Below are positions 1 through 9,669 of a stretch of DNA of 54,334 bases, piece after piece; within the stretch, counting starts at the first letter, position 1, and every line of letters begins with the position of its first letter. Below the pieces are notes generated by a model that was given only the letters and a program-made list of their open reading frames with translations, was not told the DNA's origin and searched no databases. The stretch is from assembly GCA_009774765.1 (NCBI GenBank), contig VSOK01000013.1:1-54334 (forward strand). The letters are read 5' to 3'. Made by a program: the position numbers and the translations under genes. This DNA comes from Bacteroidales bacterium. GTDB taxonomy: Bacteria > Bacteroidota > Bacteroidia > Bacteroidales > UBA932.

Positions 1-1711
1 CTATATAGAATACTGACACTGCACCATTGATCCTATGGCTCCTTCCGGGAAGATCATATCCGAAATTCATCCCAAGTTCATAGTTCCAGCTTGTCTCCGG
101 GGCATAGGTCGTATTCTCAGCCGTAACGGCAGAAGTGTCCTCATCAAGATACACCCCAAGATCGGACATCATATCTGACATCATAATATTCTGAAGGATG
201 TCAGAGAATATCTGTGTATTGAACCCTCCCGACTTATATCCTTTAGAGGCTACGGCAAAAATTCTCGTTCCGCCTTTGCCTGAAGCACTTTCCATATCAT
301 AAAGGACAGACAGTTTGGGGACCGCTTCAAAATACCCGTTTGTGACAACTCCCCTGTAGTCCACGGAAAGAGGCCTGAACCCGGGCATTGTCGTAAGCCG
401 GTAACTGATGTCGGCATTGCTGTCATAGCTCATCCGGTTGCCTTCATAATCAAGTCTCAGACCTGCAGTAAACATCCATCTTCCCAAAGAGAAATACGAT
501 TCGTGATAAACCGCCACACCTCCTGTGAAAATCCCGAAATCACTTCTTATCGGGAAAGAGGTTTCAAGTATTTCCAAATCACCAAATTCATCAGGTATAT
601 TTTCATTGGCGTTACCTGTGATAAGTTCATTTATCCCATCCTGCTTGAATCTTACAGGAGCAGACATCGCATTGTATTTCCCGAAAGCGAAGAAACCTGT
701 CTGCCAATCCCACCAGTCATTTTTCCAGCGGCCCTCAGGAGTCAATATAAGTTCCTGTGTCAAAGCATTTTCCCTCTGAATCTGGGTAAGGGTGAACATT
801 GAAGCCGGAGTGAAATCCTGGTCAAGGTCCATCCTGTCAAGCAGCATCTGCCAGCTTGTCACGGAACTCAGCTTGAAATTTTCAGCATTTCTTCTGAACT
901 TTACGCCTTCTGTGACATTCAGCCTCTTATATCCGCAATAATCATTATATGCGACAGGCAGGACCGTACCCGATGATTCGTCATAATATCCGTACGGCCA
1001 CCCTCCCTGGTCAAGCATAGATACTGAAAGTATATTTTCAAATTCCAGCAGCGGAGTCAGACCTTTTTCCGTCTTCAGCCTCAACGAAAAAGCATCCGAA
1101 GGATCACATTTGCGCCCCGTCAGTACATTTGTATAGAATCCGTCCGTCCTCCTGTATCCGACGAGACCTCCAAGAGCAGCTCCTCCTGAAGTTGTCCCAT
1201 AATATGAAACCTTTGCCGCAAACGTATTGGCGGAGCCATATTCAAGACTGGCCCTGCCGCCTCTCATGACCGAAGGCGAAACAGTGCTCAGAGAAAGCAC
1301 GCCGCAAAGAGAATTGCGCCCGTAAAGAGTACCCTGCGGACCACGGAAGACATCAATCTTCCTGATGTCAAGAAGATCCATATCGTAGCTGTTCTTGTTC
1401 AGCACAGGGATATCGTCAATATACATACCTATCACAGGATTGTCTATCCTTGACCCGAAACCGCGCATATACACGGATGATGTCATAGATGAACCGTAAT
1501 CCGGTATATGCAGATTCGGCACAAGGCAGGAAAGGTTCTTCGGAGCGTCTATCCCGGACTGCTCTATTTCCACAAGATATACAGAAGACACCGGAGAAGC
1601 TGTTTTCTCCAATGCCAGGGACTGTTTGTATCCGGAACGGACAACAGCTCTCTCAAGCGTATCCGCCACAACATTTTCCCCGTCACACAAAGGAAGGGAA
1701 ACCATAACCAT
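1..1711 (-). CDS. TonB-dependent outer-membrane receptor, 3' end outside window
   Basis: About 570 codons stay open from the window edge. The N-terminal part is a TonB plug domain: YMRGFGSRIDNPVIGMYIDD is followed by VFRGPQGTLYGRNS, the classic plug-to-barrel junction. Further on, KGYKSGGFNTQ and alternating aromatic strands are typical of the 22-strand barrel of siderophore-type receptors. The C-terminal strands lie beyond base 1. No N-terminal carboxypeptidase-like domain is present and no SusD follows in view, so it is not an obvious SusC glycan receptor; the substrate is unknown (an iron chelate or vitamin is possible). The start is uncertain: ATG at 1711 leaves a very short signal peptide, and GTG/TTG codons at 1738-1730 would lengthen it. 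It lies about 30 bases behind the AraC-type gene on the same strand, so co-regulation is likely. Family call is firm, substrate is not. Confidence 0.9.
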   Translation of the reverse strand, partial: MVMVSLPLCDGENVVADTLERAVVRSGYKQSLALEKTASPVSSVYLVEIEQSGIDAPKNLSCLVPNLHIPDYGSSMTSSVYMRGFGSRIDNPVIGMYIDDIPVLNKNSYDMDLLDIRKIDVFRGPQGTLYGRNSLCGVLSLSTVSPSVMRGGRASLEYGSANTFAAKVSYYGTTSGGAALGGLVGYRRTDGFYTNVLTGRKCDPSDAFSLRLKTEKGLTPLLEFENILSVSMLDQGGWPYGYYDESSGTVLPVAYNDYCGYKRLNVTEGVKFRRNAENFKLSSVTSWQMLLDRMDLDQDFTPASMFTLTQIQRENALTQELILTPEGRWKNDWWDWQTGFFAFGKYNAMSAPVRFKQDGINELITGNANENIPDEFGDLEILETSFPIRSDFGIFTGGVAVYHESYFSLGRWMFTAGLRLDYEGNRMSYDSNADISYRLTTMPGFRPLSVDYRGVVTNGYFEAVPKLSVLYDMESASGKGGTRIFAVASKGYKSGGFNTQIFSDILQNIMMSDMMSDLGVYLDEDTSAVTAENTTYAPETSWNYELGMNFGYDLPGRSHRINGAVSVFYI

Positions 1712-1742
1712 AGATATGATAAATTCTGTCAACACCACAATA

Positions 1743-2648
1743 TCAGCTGTTTCTGTATTCGTTCGGAGTCATACCGGTGTGAGCCTTGAAAAACTTATGG
1801 AACACCGACTGGTTGGGAAAGTTCAACCTGGAGACAATCTCCTTGATAGGCATAGGGGAATATTTGAGCATACTCTTGGCCTCCAATATGACAAAGGAAT
1901 CAATCCATTCCGGAGCCGAACGCCCCGTAGCATTCTTTATAAGCTTGGAAAGGTATTTCGGAGTGAGGCACATCTTGTCCGCATAAAATATGACGGTCCT
2001 TTCCGAGACGTGATATTCCGAGACAAGGCGCAGGAACTTTGTCACTACAGACCTGTTCCGGGTGTCCATACGGAGTCTCCCAGATTTCGCCGCTTCCTGG
2101 AGACGGTTGTCCCAGATCGCCCCTATAAGATAGCACACTGAGGAAATCAGGCTTCCGAGACACTCCTTCTTATATTGAAAAGGATATTGCAGCATCTTTT
2201 CTATTATTGAAAGATATCCCGCTGCAAGCTGTCTCTCATCCTCATTCAGAGATATGCACGGAGTTTCAAGTATCTGTATCTCTTCCGTAAAAAGCCGTCC
2301 TGCATCCATCTTAAGCCCGGACATATATTCTTCCGAAACCGCGACCAGTATGAAATGCAGATCCTTTACAGTATCCGGATTGAAATCGGACACCCGGATT
2401 ATATTGTTCGGAGAATTCACAAAAAGCGTATTGGCACTGACAGAAACCTCTGTCATATTTATCATCAGCCTGAAATCACCGGAAACACAGAAGAAAGCAA
2501 GGAAAGCATCCAGGTGACAAGGATATTTCAGAAAGTCCTCAAAAGAAGGATCATATCTGAAGTCAATGATACAGAAATCATTGCCCATCGAAATCCTGTT
2601 CGGGACATTACCCATTTTCGACAACTGGTCGATAGTTACGTTTATCAT
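1743..2648 (-). CDS. AraC-family transcriptional regulator
   Basis: A 301-residue protein. The last ~100 residues form an AraC-type double helix-turn-helix: MCLTPKYLSKLIKNATG is the first recognition unit and LNFPNQSVFHKFFKAHTGMT the second, ending in the usual TPNEYR. The N-terminal ~190 residues resemble the cupin-like ligand-sensing half of Bacteroidetes AraC proteins, with no membrane segment, so it is a cytoplasmic one-component regulator. It is divergent from the TolC/HlyD/ABC-2 operon across a 172-base gap and is directly followed by the TonB receptor, so both are likely targets. This AraC-plus-efflux layout is common in Bacteroides. The ligand is unknown. Confidence 0.93.
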   Translation of the reverse strand: MINVTIDQLSKMGNVPNRISMGNDFCIIDFRYDPSFEDFLKYPCHLDAFLAFFCVSGDFRLMINMTEVSVSANTLFVNSPNNIIRVSDFNPDTVKDLHFILVAVSEEYMSGLKMDAGRLFTEEIQILETPCISLNEDERQLAAGYLSIIEKMLQYPFQYKKECLGSLISSVCYLIGAIWDNRLQEAAKSGRLRMDTRNRSVVTKFLRLVSEYHVSERTVIFYADKMCLTPKYLSKLIKNATGRSAPEWIDSFVILEAKSMLKYSPMPIKEIVSRLNFPNQSVFHKFFKAHTGMTPNEYRNS

Positions 2649-2676
2649 TTTTATATACCTCCTGATATCAAGTCGA

Positions 2677-2684
2677 CAAAGATA
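2677..2684 (-). promoter_or_regulatory. Bacteroidetes -7 box (TATCTTTG) for the AraC gene
   Basis: The minus strand reads TATCTTTG, an exact match to TAnnTTTG, 28 bases before the AraC ATG. No clear -33 TTTG is present at the usual spacing, so support rests on the -7 box and its position. Confidence 0.5.
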
Positions 2685-2820
2685 TGTAATAAATACGAAT
2701 AATCAAGGTTTAACTTTCTACCTTTTGATAATATTTAAGCTCAAAACGATAGCATTAAGAAGTATTTTAGGCAATTATTTTGCATAAAGCCTCTGCCGCA
2801 AACAAAAAGATGACAACAAT

Positions 2821-4308
2821 ATGAAACTGACAAAAATTACACTGTCGGCCCTGTTTCTAATGCCGCTGACCGCAGGGGCACAGCAGCTTCTGACGCTTGA
2901 AGAATGCCGTGAAATGGCCATAGCCAGCAACACTGACCTTAAAATCGCACAGCAGAAAATCAAAATCGCCGAATATGACAAAAAGATTGCCCTTGCAAAT
3001 TATTTTCCTGACATTTCGGCAAGCGGCGGATATATGTACAACAGCCGGAACCTTTCTCTGATAGGCAGAGAGACCTCGGACGCGCTGACAGGCACAGGGA
3101 CATCGGTCCAGAACGCATATCAGAACAAGCTGAACGACATAATCTCAAACCCGGTAATAGGAAACATCGTCGCTTCCAGCCCGGAACTGCAGCATATCGT
3201 GTCACAGTTGTCAGGACTGGATCTGGCGACTCCGATAAACAGCATCGGTTCAGAAATCAACCGTGCGTTCACTCTTGACATCGAGCACATCTTCGCCGGA
3301 ACGGTAAGCATAAGCCAGCCTGTATTTATGGGAGGAAAGATAGTGGCAGCGAACAGAATCGCCGGACTTGCGGAAGAGCTTGCACAGGACCAGTATGAAA
3401 CTGCATACAGGGATGTGACGGCTGATGTAAACCAGGCATACTGGCAGATCGTCTCAATCGCGGGAAAGGCACGCCTTGCAGAAGCATACTCTGATCTTCT
3501 GCATCAGATGGAGCGCGATGTGGAAATTATGATTGCCGAAGGAGTCGCCACAGAATCTGATGCACTTGCGATAAAGGTCAAGGCCAATGAGGCCGATATG
3601 CTTCTGACCAAGGCGCAGAACGGCCTGGTGCTTTCCAAAATGCTGCTGTGCAAACTGTGCGGCATAGATCTCGGGAGCGAGATCGTCCTGGCGGACGAGA
3701 ATCTTGAAAAGATTCCTATGCCTCAGGTCCTTCCGCAGGCAAGTATGGACGATATCTTCGAGCGCAGGCCAGAAATCAGAAGCCTCAATACAGCAGGAAT
3801 GATATACGACAAGAAAGTATCCGTAGCAAGAGCCGATATGATGCCCCATATAGCACTCACCGGCAATTATATAATCACCAACCCCAATCTTTACCACGGG
3901 TGGAAAAACGAATTCAGCGGTATGTTCAATGTCGGAGTAATGGTCAAGATCCCTATAATCCACGGATGCGGAACAATGAACAGAGTGCACAAGGCAAAAG
4001 CTGAGGCCACACTTACAAGATACAGGCTGCAGGACGCGAAAGAGATGGTAACCCTCCAGGTAACCAGATACAGGGAACAGGAAAAGGAAGCAATCGGAAG
4101 GCTTGTGACTGCGGAAAGCAACCTCTCCAATGCCGAGGAAAACCTCCGCACAGCAACAATAGGATTCAATGAAGGAGTCGTGACGGCCAGCACCGTAATC
4201 TCGGCCCAGACAGCCTGGCTGCAGGCACACTCCGAATATGTGGACGCAGGAACAGAGCTGCAGATGTGCGCCGCACAACGCCGCAAAGCTGAAGGATATG
4301 ATATGTAG
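2821..4308 (+). CDS. TolC-like outer-membrane efflux protein
   Basis: A 495-residue OEP-family protein. It begins with a Sec signal peptide ending in TAGAQQ and then the typical LTLEECREMAIASNTDLK opening of TolC homologues. Two long alpha-helical/coiled regions (roughly residues 40-240 and 300-490) are the two OEP repeats that form the trimeric outer-membrane and periplasmic channel. It is the first gene of a four-gene export operon, followed after 41 bases by the HlyD-like adaptor. It should provide the exit duct for substrates moved by the two downstream ABC-2 permeases. Substrate is unknown. It is divergent from the AraC-type gene, its probable regulator. Confidence 0.93.
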   Translation: MKLTKITLSALFLMPLTAGAQQLLTLEECREMAIASNTDLKIAQQKIKIAEYDKKIALANYFPDISASGGYMYNSRNLSLIGRETSDALTGTGTSVQNAYQNKLNDIISNPVIGNIVASSPELQHIVSQLSGLDLATPINSIGSEINRAFTLDIEHIFAGTVSISQPVFMGGKIVAANRIAGLAEELAQDQYETAYRDVTADVNQAYWQIVSIAGKARLAEAYSDLLHQMERDVEIMIAEGVATESDALAIKVKANEADMLLTKAQNGLVLSKMLLCKLCGIDLGSEIVLADENLEKIPMPQVLPQASMDDIFERRPEIRSLNTAGMIYDKKVSVARADMMPHIALTGNYIITNPNLYHGWKNEFSGMFNVGVMVKIPIIHGCGTMNRVHKAKAEATLTRYRLQDAKEMVTLQVTRYREQEKEAIGRLVTAESNLSNAEENLRTATIGFNEGVVTASTVISAQTAWLQAHSEYVDAGTELQMCAAQRRKAEGYDM

Positions 4309-4349
4309 ACAAATTCACAAAAGACATCAACTAAATTCAAATCACAACT

Positions 4350-5342
4350 ATGGAAAGGAAAAGAAAAAGCTATAATCTTATAATAGGAGTAGCAGCACTG
4401 GTTATCATTGTAGTGGCAGTATCATTGGCCGGATATATAGTATCGAAGCCGAAACCTCCTATGATATACGGAGAGGCCGAAGCGGCAGAATACAGGATTT
4501 CCGGAAAAATCCCCGGAAGGATAGAGCAGTTCTTTGCAGACGAAGGAGAAATTGTCCACAAGGGAGACACGCTTGTGGAAATAGACAGCCCTGAAGTCAA
4601 GGCAAAGCTCGCACAGGCGACAGCAATGAAAAACATAGCGGAGTCACAAAAGGAAAAAGCTCTCACCGGAGCACGCAAGGAGCAGATTGCAGGAGCATAC
4701 GAACTGTGGCAGCAGGCAAAGGTACAGGAAGACATAATGAGAAAGTCATACGAAAGGATGAAAAAGCTCTATGACCAGAAAGTAGTCCCGGCACAGAAGT
4801 TTGATGAAACAGAAGCAAAATACAAAGCGGCCAGATCCACTGCCAAGGCGGCAGAGTCGCAATACAACCTCGCCGTAAACGGAGCACGCAAAGAAGACAG
4901 GGATGCAGCAATAGCACTTGTAGACCAGGCGAATGCCGCGCTTATGGAAGTGAACTCGTATCTCGGAGAGCTTTACCTGACTTCTCCTGCAGACGGCGTG
5001 ATTTCAGCCCGTTATCCGAAGCCGGGAGAACTTGTCGGCCAAGGCGCGCCGGTGATGACAGTCACGGACCTTGATAACGTATGGTTCACATTCAACATCC
5101 GTGAAGATATGCTGAAAGGACTCAGGACAGGAGACAGGATGGTCGTCAGGATCCCCGCCCTCAACGACTATGAATGCACACTATATGTCAATTACATAAG
5201 CGTGCGCGAATCATACGCGACATGGAGGGCGACCAAGGAATACGGGCAATACGATGCCAAGACATTTGAAGTAAGAGCCGTACCTGCAGAAAAGATAGAC
5301 GGAATACGTCCAGGAATGTCTGCCATAGTCATAGAACAATAA
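4350..5342 (+). CDS. HlyD-family membrane fusion protein
   Basis: A 330-residue periplasmic adaptor. One N-terminal membrane helix (about residues 11-31) anchors it in the inner membrane. GRIEQFFADEGEIVHKGDTL followed by VEIDSPEV is the first half of the biotinyl-lipoyl-like domain. A long Ala/Lys/Glu-rich helical hairpin covers about residues 85-200, and LYLTSPADGVISARYPKPGE closes the lipoyl domain before the beta-barrel part. It should link the inner-membrane permeases with the TolC-like channel. The closest well-known class is the YhiI/YbhG type that works with ABC-2 exporters. The next gene starts 1 base after the stop, so the two are translated from one transcript. Confidence 0.93.
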   Translation: MERKRKSYNLIIGVAALVIIVVAVSLAGYIVSKPKPPMIYGEAEAAEYRISGKIPGRIEQFFADEGEIVHKGDTLVEIDSPEVKAKLAQATAMKNIAESQKEKALTGARKEQIAGAYELWQQAKVQEDIMRKSYERMKKLYDQKVVPAQKFDETEAKYKAARSTAKAAESQYNLAVNGARKEDRDAAIALVDQANAALMEVNSYLGELYLTSPADGVISARYPKPGELVGQGAPVMTVTDLDNVWFTFNIREDMLKGLRTGDRMVVRIPALNDYECTLYVNYISVRESYATWRATKEYGQYDAKTFEVRAVPAEKIDGIRPGMSAIVIEQ

Positions 5343-5343
5343 A

Positions 5344-6516
5344 ATGAAAGGGACTTTACGAAATCTCATAAATGTCATCCGCAGGGAGATAAGGCTGATG
5401 AGGCAACGCCCCATCTACCTGATATCTTCCGTAGCCGTGATGGCATTCTGCTCAGTGTTCTTCCTGACGTTCCTCAGGGACGGACAGCCGAAAGACCTTC
5501 CAGTCGGCATAGTGGACTATGACAACTCTTCCGTCTCAAGGAATTTCACCAGGCAGCTGGATGCGACAAGAACCTGTACCACAATACATTTTGGAAGTTT
5601 CCAGGAGGCACGGGAGGCGATGCAGACAGGCAGGATTTCCGCCTTCTGCGTCATCCCGCATAATATGGCTGAAGACATACAGGCAAACAGAAGACCGACA
5701 TTCACATACTATGTCAACACCCTCTATTTTGTCAGCGGTACATTCGCCTACAAAAGCATAATGACAATGGTCAATCTTACCGGAGGCGCAATCAAGAGAG
5801 AAGTGCTCAGGGCACGCGGCACAGGAGACAGCGCAATACTCGGGAGAATCCAGCCTATTGTAATCGACAGTCATCAGATAGGAAACGCCACGGCCGACTA
5901 CAGCGTGTACCTCAACAATGTGATGCTCCCGGGAATACTTGAACTCAGCATCATACTGGTGCTTATATATTCCCTTGGAGCCGAGCTCAAATACGGGACA
6001 TCAAGACATCTGCTTGAAAAGTCCGGGGGCTCGATGGCCACCGCCCTTGCCGGCAAGCTGATCCCGTACACTGTACTGTTCTGGGCAATAGGCATATTTA
6101 CCGACCTGCTTCTTTACCACTGGTGCCATTTCCCTCTTGCAGGGTCAATATGGAATATGTTTCTCGGCACTATGATATTCGTGCTTGCCTGCGAAGCGGT
6201 AGCCATCACCATACTTGGATTTCTGCCGGTGCTCAGGGATGCCATAAGCATCGGTGCAATATACAGCGTACTTGCGTTCTCGCTGACAGGGTTCACATTC
6301 CCGGTAGAATCTATGCCGCCATATATACAGGGCCTTGCAGCAGCATTTCCTCTGAGGCATTTCTATCTGTTCTATGTGAAGGAAGCGATTTTCGGAAGCG
6401 GATTCGCAGGATGGCATACGGAGGCAGTGCACCTGCTGCTTTTCCTTTTTCTTCCTCTGCTGTCCATCCACAGGCTCAAACAATCCTATATCCTGCAGAA
6501 CTTCCCCAAAAAATAA
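5344..6516 (+). CDS. ABC-2 type transporter permease (first of two)
   Basis: A 390-residue inner-membrane protein of the ABC-2 superfamily. It has one N-terminal membrane helix (about residues 23-42), a ~150-residue periplasmic domain starting with LPVGIVDYDNSSVSRNFTRQ, and then five to six membrane helices from about residue 195 on. The VGIVDYDNS and LTGFTFPVESMPP motifs are typical of YhhJ/YbhR-type permeases. It forms the transport core together with the next gene, probably as a heterodimer. No ATP-binding subunit is encoded in this operon, which is discussed in the findings. Confidence 0.9.
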   Translation: MKGTLRNLINVIRREIRLMRQRPIYLISSVAVMAFCSVFFLTFLRDGQPKDLPVGIVDYDNSSVSRNFTRQLDATRTCTTIHFGSFQEAREAMQTGRISAFCVIPHNMAEDIQANRRPTFTYYVNTLYFVSGTFAYKSIMTMVNLTGGAIKREVLRARGTGDSAILGRIQPIVIDSHQIGNATADYSVYLNNVMLPGILELSIILVLIYSLGAELKYGTSRHLLEKSGGSMATALAGKLIPYTVLFWAIGIFTDLLLYHWCHFPLAGSIWNMFLGTMIFVLACEAVAITILGFLPVLRDAISIGAIYSVLAFSLTGFTFPVESMPPYIQGLAAAFPLRHFYLFYVKEAIFGSGFAGWHTEAVHLLLFLFLPLLSIHRLKQSYILQNFPKK

Positions 6517-6522
6517 AGACCG

Positions 6523-7725
6523 ATGCGAAAGATATTTTCATTCATAAGACAATGGTGCAGTGACTTCTACGCCATTATGACCAATGAGCTGAAAATGATA
6601 TTCAGCGACAACGGGGTTCTGGTAGTGTTTTTCCTTGCCGGACTCGCCTATCCCATAATATACAATCTGATATATTCCAACGGAAGTATAGACGATATGC
6701 CTATTGCCGTCGTGGATATGTCGGAAAGCGCGGAAAGCAGAGAATTCATCCGGAAACTGGATGCGACACGAGAAGTGGAAGTCGTATCCAGGTGCACAGA
6801 CATATATGAAGCGGAGGCATTGATGCAGCAGCGTAAGATCAAAGGGATAGTGATGTTTCCGGAAGATTACGATGAAAAGCTCGCACGTATGGAACAGGCC
6901 GTCATATCCACATACGCGGATATGAGCAGTTTCCTGTATTACAAAAACCTCACGATGGCGGTCAACTACGTGATGCTGGACCAGTCCAAAGACATACAGC
7001 TGGCAAGATACGCCGCTGCAGGATATACCGGAGAAACAGGAATCCAGATTGTGGAAGCCCTTCCATACGAAGAGAACCTTCCGTACAACAGGACATTTTC
7101 ATACAGCATATTCTTCCTGTCGGCAGCCCTGATGATTGTACTCCAGCAGACTATGTTCTATGGCGTGTCAATGCTTGCCGGAACAATGAGGGAAGAGAAC
7201 AGAAGCTTCGCAGTAATGCCGGAGCATCTGAAAGGAAGAGGAATATCCAGAACAGTCCTTGGACGAGGATCCGCATACTGGATGATATACATCATACTCG
7301 GAGTATATGTGGCATGCCTGATACCATATATCTTCGGACTTCCGCAAAGAGGACAGTTCAAAGATATTTTCACGCTCCTGATGTTCTATATTCCGTCCTG
7401 CGTTATGTTCTCATTCGCATTCAGCTCAATCATAAGGCGGAGAGAAACAGTATTCGTGCTGTTCCTTTTCTTCTCTCCCCTGTGTCTGTTCCTTACGGGA
7501 TTCTCATGGCCGATGGAAAGTTTCCCTGCGGCCTGGAAATATTTCGCATACATATTTCCTTCCACATTTGCCGCAAGGGGATTCATCAATCTCAATACGG
7601 CAGGAGCGGACCTCTATATGATACACGACCAGATAACAGCCCTGTCTGTGCAGACCGTCATATATTACATCTTGTCCTGTATAGCGATATTTATAGAAAA
7701 CAAGGTTATAAAGACCCGTCAGTGA
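6523..7725 (+). CDS. ABC-2 type transporter permease (second of two)
   Basis: A 400-residue paralogue of the preceding permease with the same plan: an N-terminal helix (about residues 27-48), a periplasmic domain beginning MPIAVVDMSESAESREFIRK, and five to six C-terminal helices including FLTGFSWPMESFP. It starts 6 bases after the upstream stop and is the last gene of the export operon. Its final 20 bases overlap the end of the convergent fucosidase gene, leaving no room for a terminator between them. Family is clear; substrate is unknown. Confidence 0.9.
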   Translation: MRKIFSFIRQWCSDFYAIMTNELKMIFSDNGVLVVFFLAGLAYPIIYNLIYSNGSIDDMPIAVVDMSESAESREFIRKLDATREVEVVSRCTDIYEAEALMQQRKIKGIVMFPEDYDEKLARMEQAVISTYADMSSFLYYKNLTMAVNYVMLDQSKDIQLARYAAAGYTGETGIQIVEALPYEENLPYNRTFSYSIFFLSAALMIVLQQTMFYGVSMLAGTMREENRSFAVMPEHLKGRGISRTVLGRGSAYWMIYIILGVYVACLIPYIFGLPQRGQFKDIFTLLMFYIPSCVMFSFAFSSIIRRRETVFVLFLFFSPLCLFLTGFSWPMESFPAAWKYFAYIFPSTFAARGFINLNTAGADLYMIHDQITALSVQTVIYYILSCIAIFIENKVIKTRQ

Positions 7726-9517
7726 GGATACCGAAACCGGATATTCCATACGTATCCGGATCGCTTGTCCTTACTGGAGTCATCCTCATATAACGCATCT
7801 TCACCGGAGAGGTGAAACGTACATCCTGACGGACAGGGTTATTGACTATATTGTCGAACATCCTGTCCTTAAACACTGCAGTCCAGTTATTCCCGTCAAG
7901 GCTGACTTCCAGGTTATATGTAATGACACATCCTCCCTGACCGAGATCAGCAGGAGTATAGAAAAATCCGTCAGCCTCCTTAACTTCACCGAGGTCCAGG
8001 ACCTTTGCCTCCGACACCGGAACGATATATTCTTCAGGAATGAAACAGTCTTTTCCAGCAACCGGTCCCTCCGGCCCAAGACCGCTTATGTTGTCCTGGT
8101 ACAAAGCCAGCCTGTTGAGAACAGGGCAGGCAAGAGACCCTGTTATATTGACCCTCAATGCTACAGCGGTAGTCTGCGGCACAAGGACTATCCTCTTATA
8201 TCCGATTGTGGTCTCACGTGCGATCTCCGTCCATTCCCCGTCTTCCGACATCGCCTCTACCGTGAAAGAATACACCCTCTGTCCAAGAGGTATATATTCC
8301 TGGAGCATAACGCGGTTGAATGTGCGCGGAGAATCAAATTCAAGGGTGACATACGGCGTCGTTATACCGTCATCCACAGCCCAATAGCTGTCGTAGTCTT
8401 CATCAAGGAGGTTGGCAGGCGAGAACATTTCGCTGTCACCGCGTACATCCGATGCGGAAATCATCGCCCCTTCTGCATAATTAACCGACAGGACATAGTC
8501 CAAAGCCGCACGGAACGCCATAAGCCTCAAAGAGTCAGCCTCGTATATATGCCCTCTCGTATCAGGGGGAACGTTCAGAAGAAGCAGGGAATTGCGCCCT
8601 ACGCTCTCATAATATATTTTCATAAGATTCCCCAGCGATTTCAGCCGGCTATTCTCGGATTCGCGCCAGAACCAGCCCGGACGTATAGAGACATCCGTTT
8701 CAGCAGGCACCCATTTCTCCCCGTTCATCTCCCCTGAGTTAAGAATGCCCCTGTCGATATTGCCTCCCGAGGAAAGCCAGCTTACATTCATCGTTCCCCA
8801 GCAGGTACTCCCGGCACTTCCATATTCGTTGCCCACCCAACGGCATCCAGGTCCTACATTACTGAAAATCACCGCATCCGGCTGCATCTTATATACTGTA
8901 CTATTGAACAGATTCCAATCATAGACCTGCACCTTTCCATTGGGTCCCTCTCCACAGGCCCCGTCAAACCACTGTTCAAAGACTTCACCGTAGCGTCCGA
9001 GCACATCCTCAAGAGTCCTCCGGAAAACGTCATTATATTCATCCGTACCGTAATGAGGATCGTTCCTGTCCCACGGTGACACGTAGACTCCGAACTCAAG
9101 CCCGTATTCACGGCACGCTTCGGAGAGCTCCTTCAAGACATCTCCCTGCCCGTCCCTCCAGCTGCTCTGTGCGACTGTATGTCCGCTGACCGGATTTGGC
9201 CAAAGGCAGAATCCGTCGTGATGCTTTGCCGTTATTATTATACCTTTCATACCGACAGCTTTAGCTGTGGCCGCCCACTGCCTGCAATCAAGGTCAGAAG
9301 GAGCGAAGACATCCGCACTTTCAGTCCCGTCACCCCATTCAGCACTTGTAAAAGTATTGGGACCGAAATGAATGAACATATTGGTCTCCATTTTCTGCCA
9401 CTTCAACTGTGCATCGCTCGGCAATGCTCCATAAGGTGCAGGAGGTCTTACAGAACAGGAGCCCGCAACCAGAACTGTCGCAGCCGCAAGATGCAATATT
9501 TCAAATAAATTTTTCAT
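7706..9517 (-). CDS. GH29 alpha-L-fucosidase lipoprotein with C-terminal discoidin-type domains
   Basis: A 603-residue glycoside hydrolase that should cleave terminal alpha-L-fucose from host or plant glycans. The chosen start gives a lipoprotein signal (MKNLFEILHLAAATVLVAGS then Cys); an in-frame ATG 72 bases upstream would put a non-signal-like leader in front. The GH29 barrel covers about residues 30-340: NMFIHFGPNTFTSAEWGDG, TAKHHDGFCLWP and QWFDGACGEG, whose Asp is the predicted nucleophile. A region near AETDVSIRPGWFWRE may supply the acid/base, as in GH29 subfamily B. The rest (about residues 350-600) holds an F5/8-type carbohydrate-binding domain and a second partial discoidin-like fold. 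It is probably surface or periplasmic. It is not next to a SusCD pair. Confidence 0.93.
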   Translation of the reverse strand: MKNLFEILHLAAATVLVAGSCSVRPPAPYGALPSDAQLKWQKMETNMFIHFGPNTFTSAEWGDGTESADVFAPSDLDCRQWAATAKAVGMKGIIITAKHHDGFCLWPNPVSGHTVAQSSWRDGQGDVLKELSEACREYGLEFGVYVSPWDRNDPHYGTDEYNDVFRRTLEDVLGRYGEVFEQWFDGACGEGPNGKVQVYDWNLFNSTVYKMQPDAVIFSNVGPGCRWVGNEYGSAGSTCWGTMNVSWLSSGGNIDRGILNSGEMNGEKWVPAETDVSIRPGWFWRESENSRLKSLGNLMKIYYESVGRNSLLLLNVPPDTRGHIYEADSLRLMAFRAALDYVLSVNYAEGAMISASDVRGDSEMFSPANLLDEDYDSYWAVDDGITTPYVTLEFDSPRTFNRVMLQEYIPLGQRVYSFTVEAMSEDGEWTEIARETTIGYKRIVLVPQTTAVALRVNITGSLACPVLNRLALYQDNISGLGPEGPVAGKDCFIPEEYIVPVSEAKVLDLGEVKEADGFFYTPADLGQGGCVITYNLEVSLDGNNWTAVFKDRMFDNIVNNPVRQDVRFTSPVKMRYMRMTPVRTSDPDTYGISGFGILTDGSL

Positions 9518-9669
9518 CGGAATTAAATTAAATCTTGTAAAGATATGCATTATTTCTGGAAAAATATTACAGAATTCAAATCCCGTCAAGGAGGCAGAGT
9601 CAAGAATACAGTGCCAACGGCACGCTGATTGCTATGTACGCCAGATGTTGAACGTTAAATACACACCTT

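Noticed and set aside
3454..4278. A 274-codon open frame antisense to the TolC-like gene
   Set aside because: It mirrors the codon pattern of the real gene, has a Cys/His-rich low-quality composition and no family resemblance.
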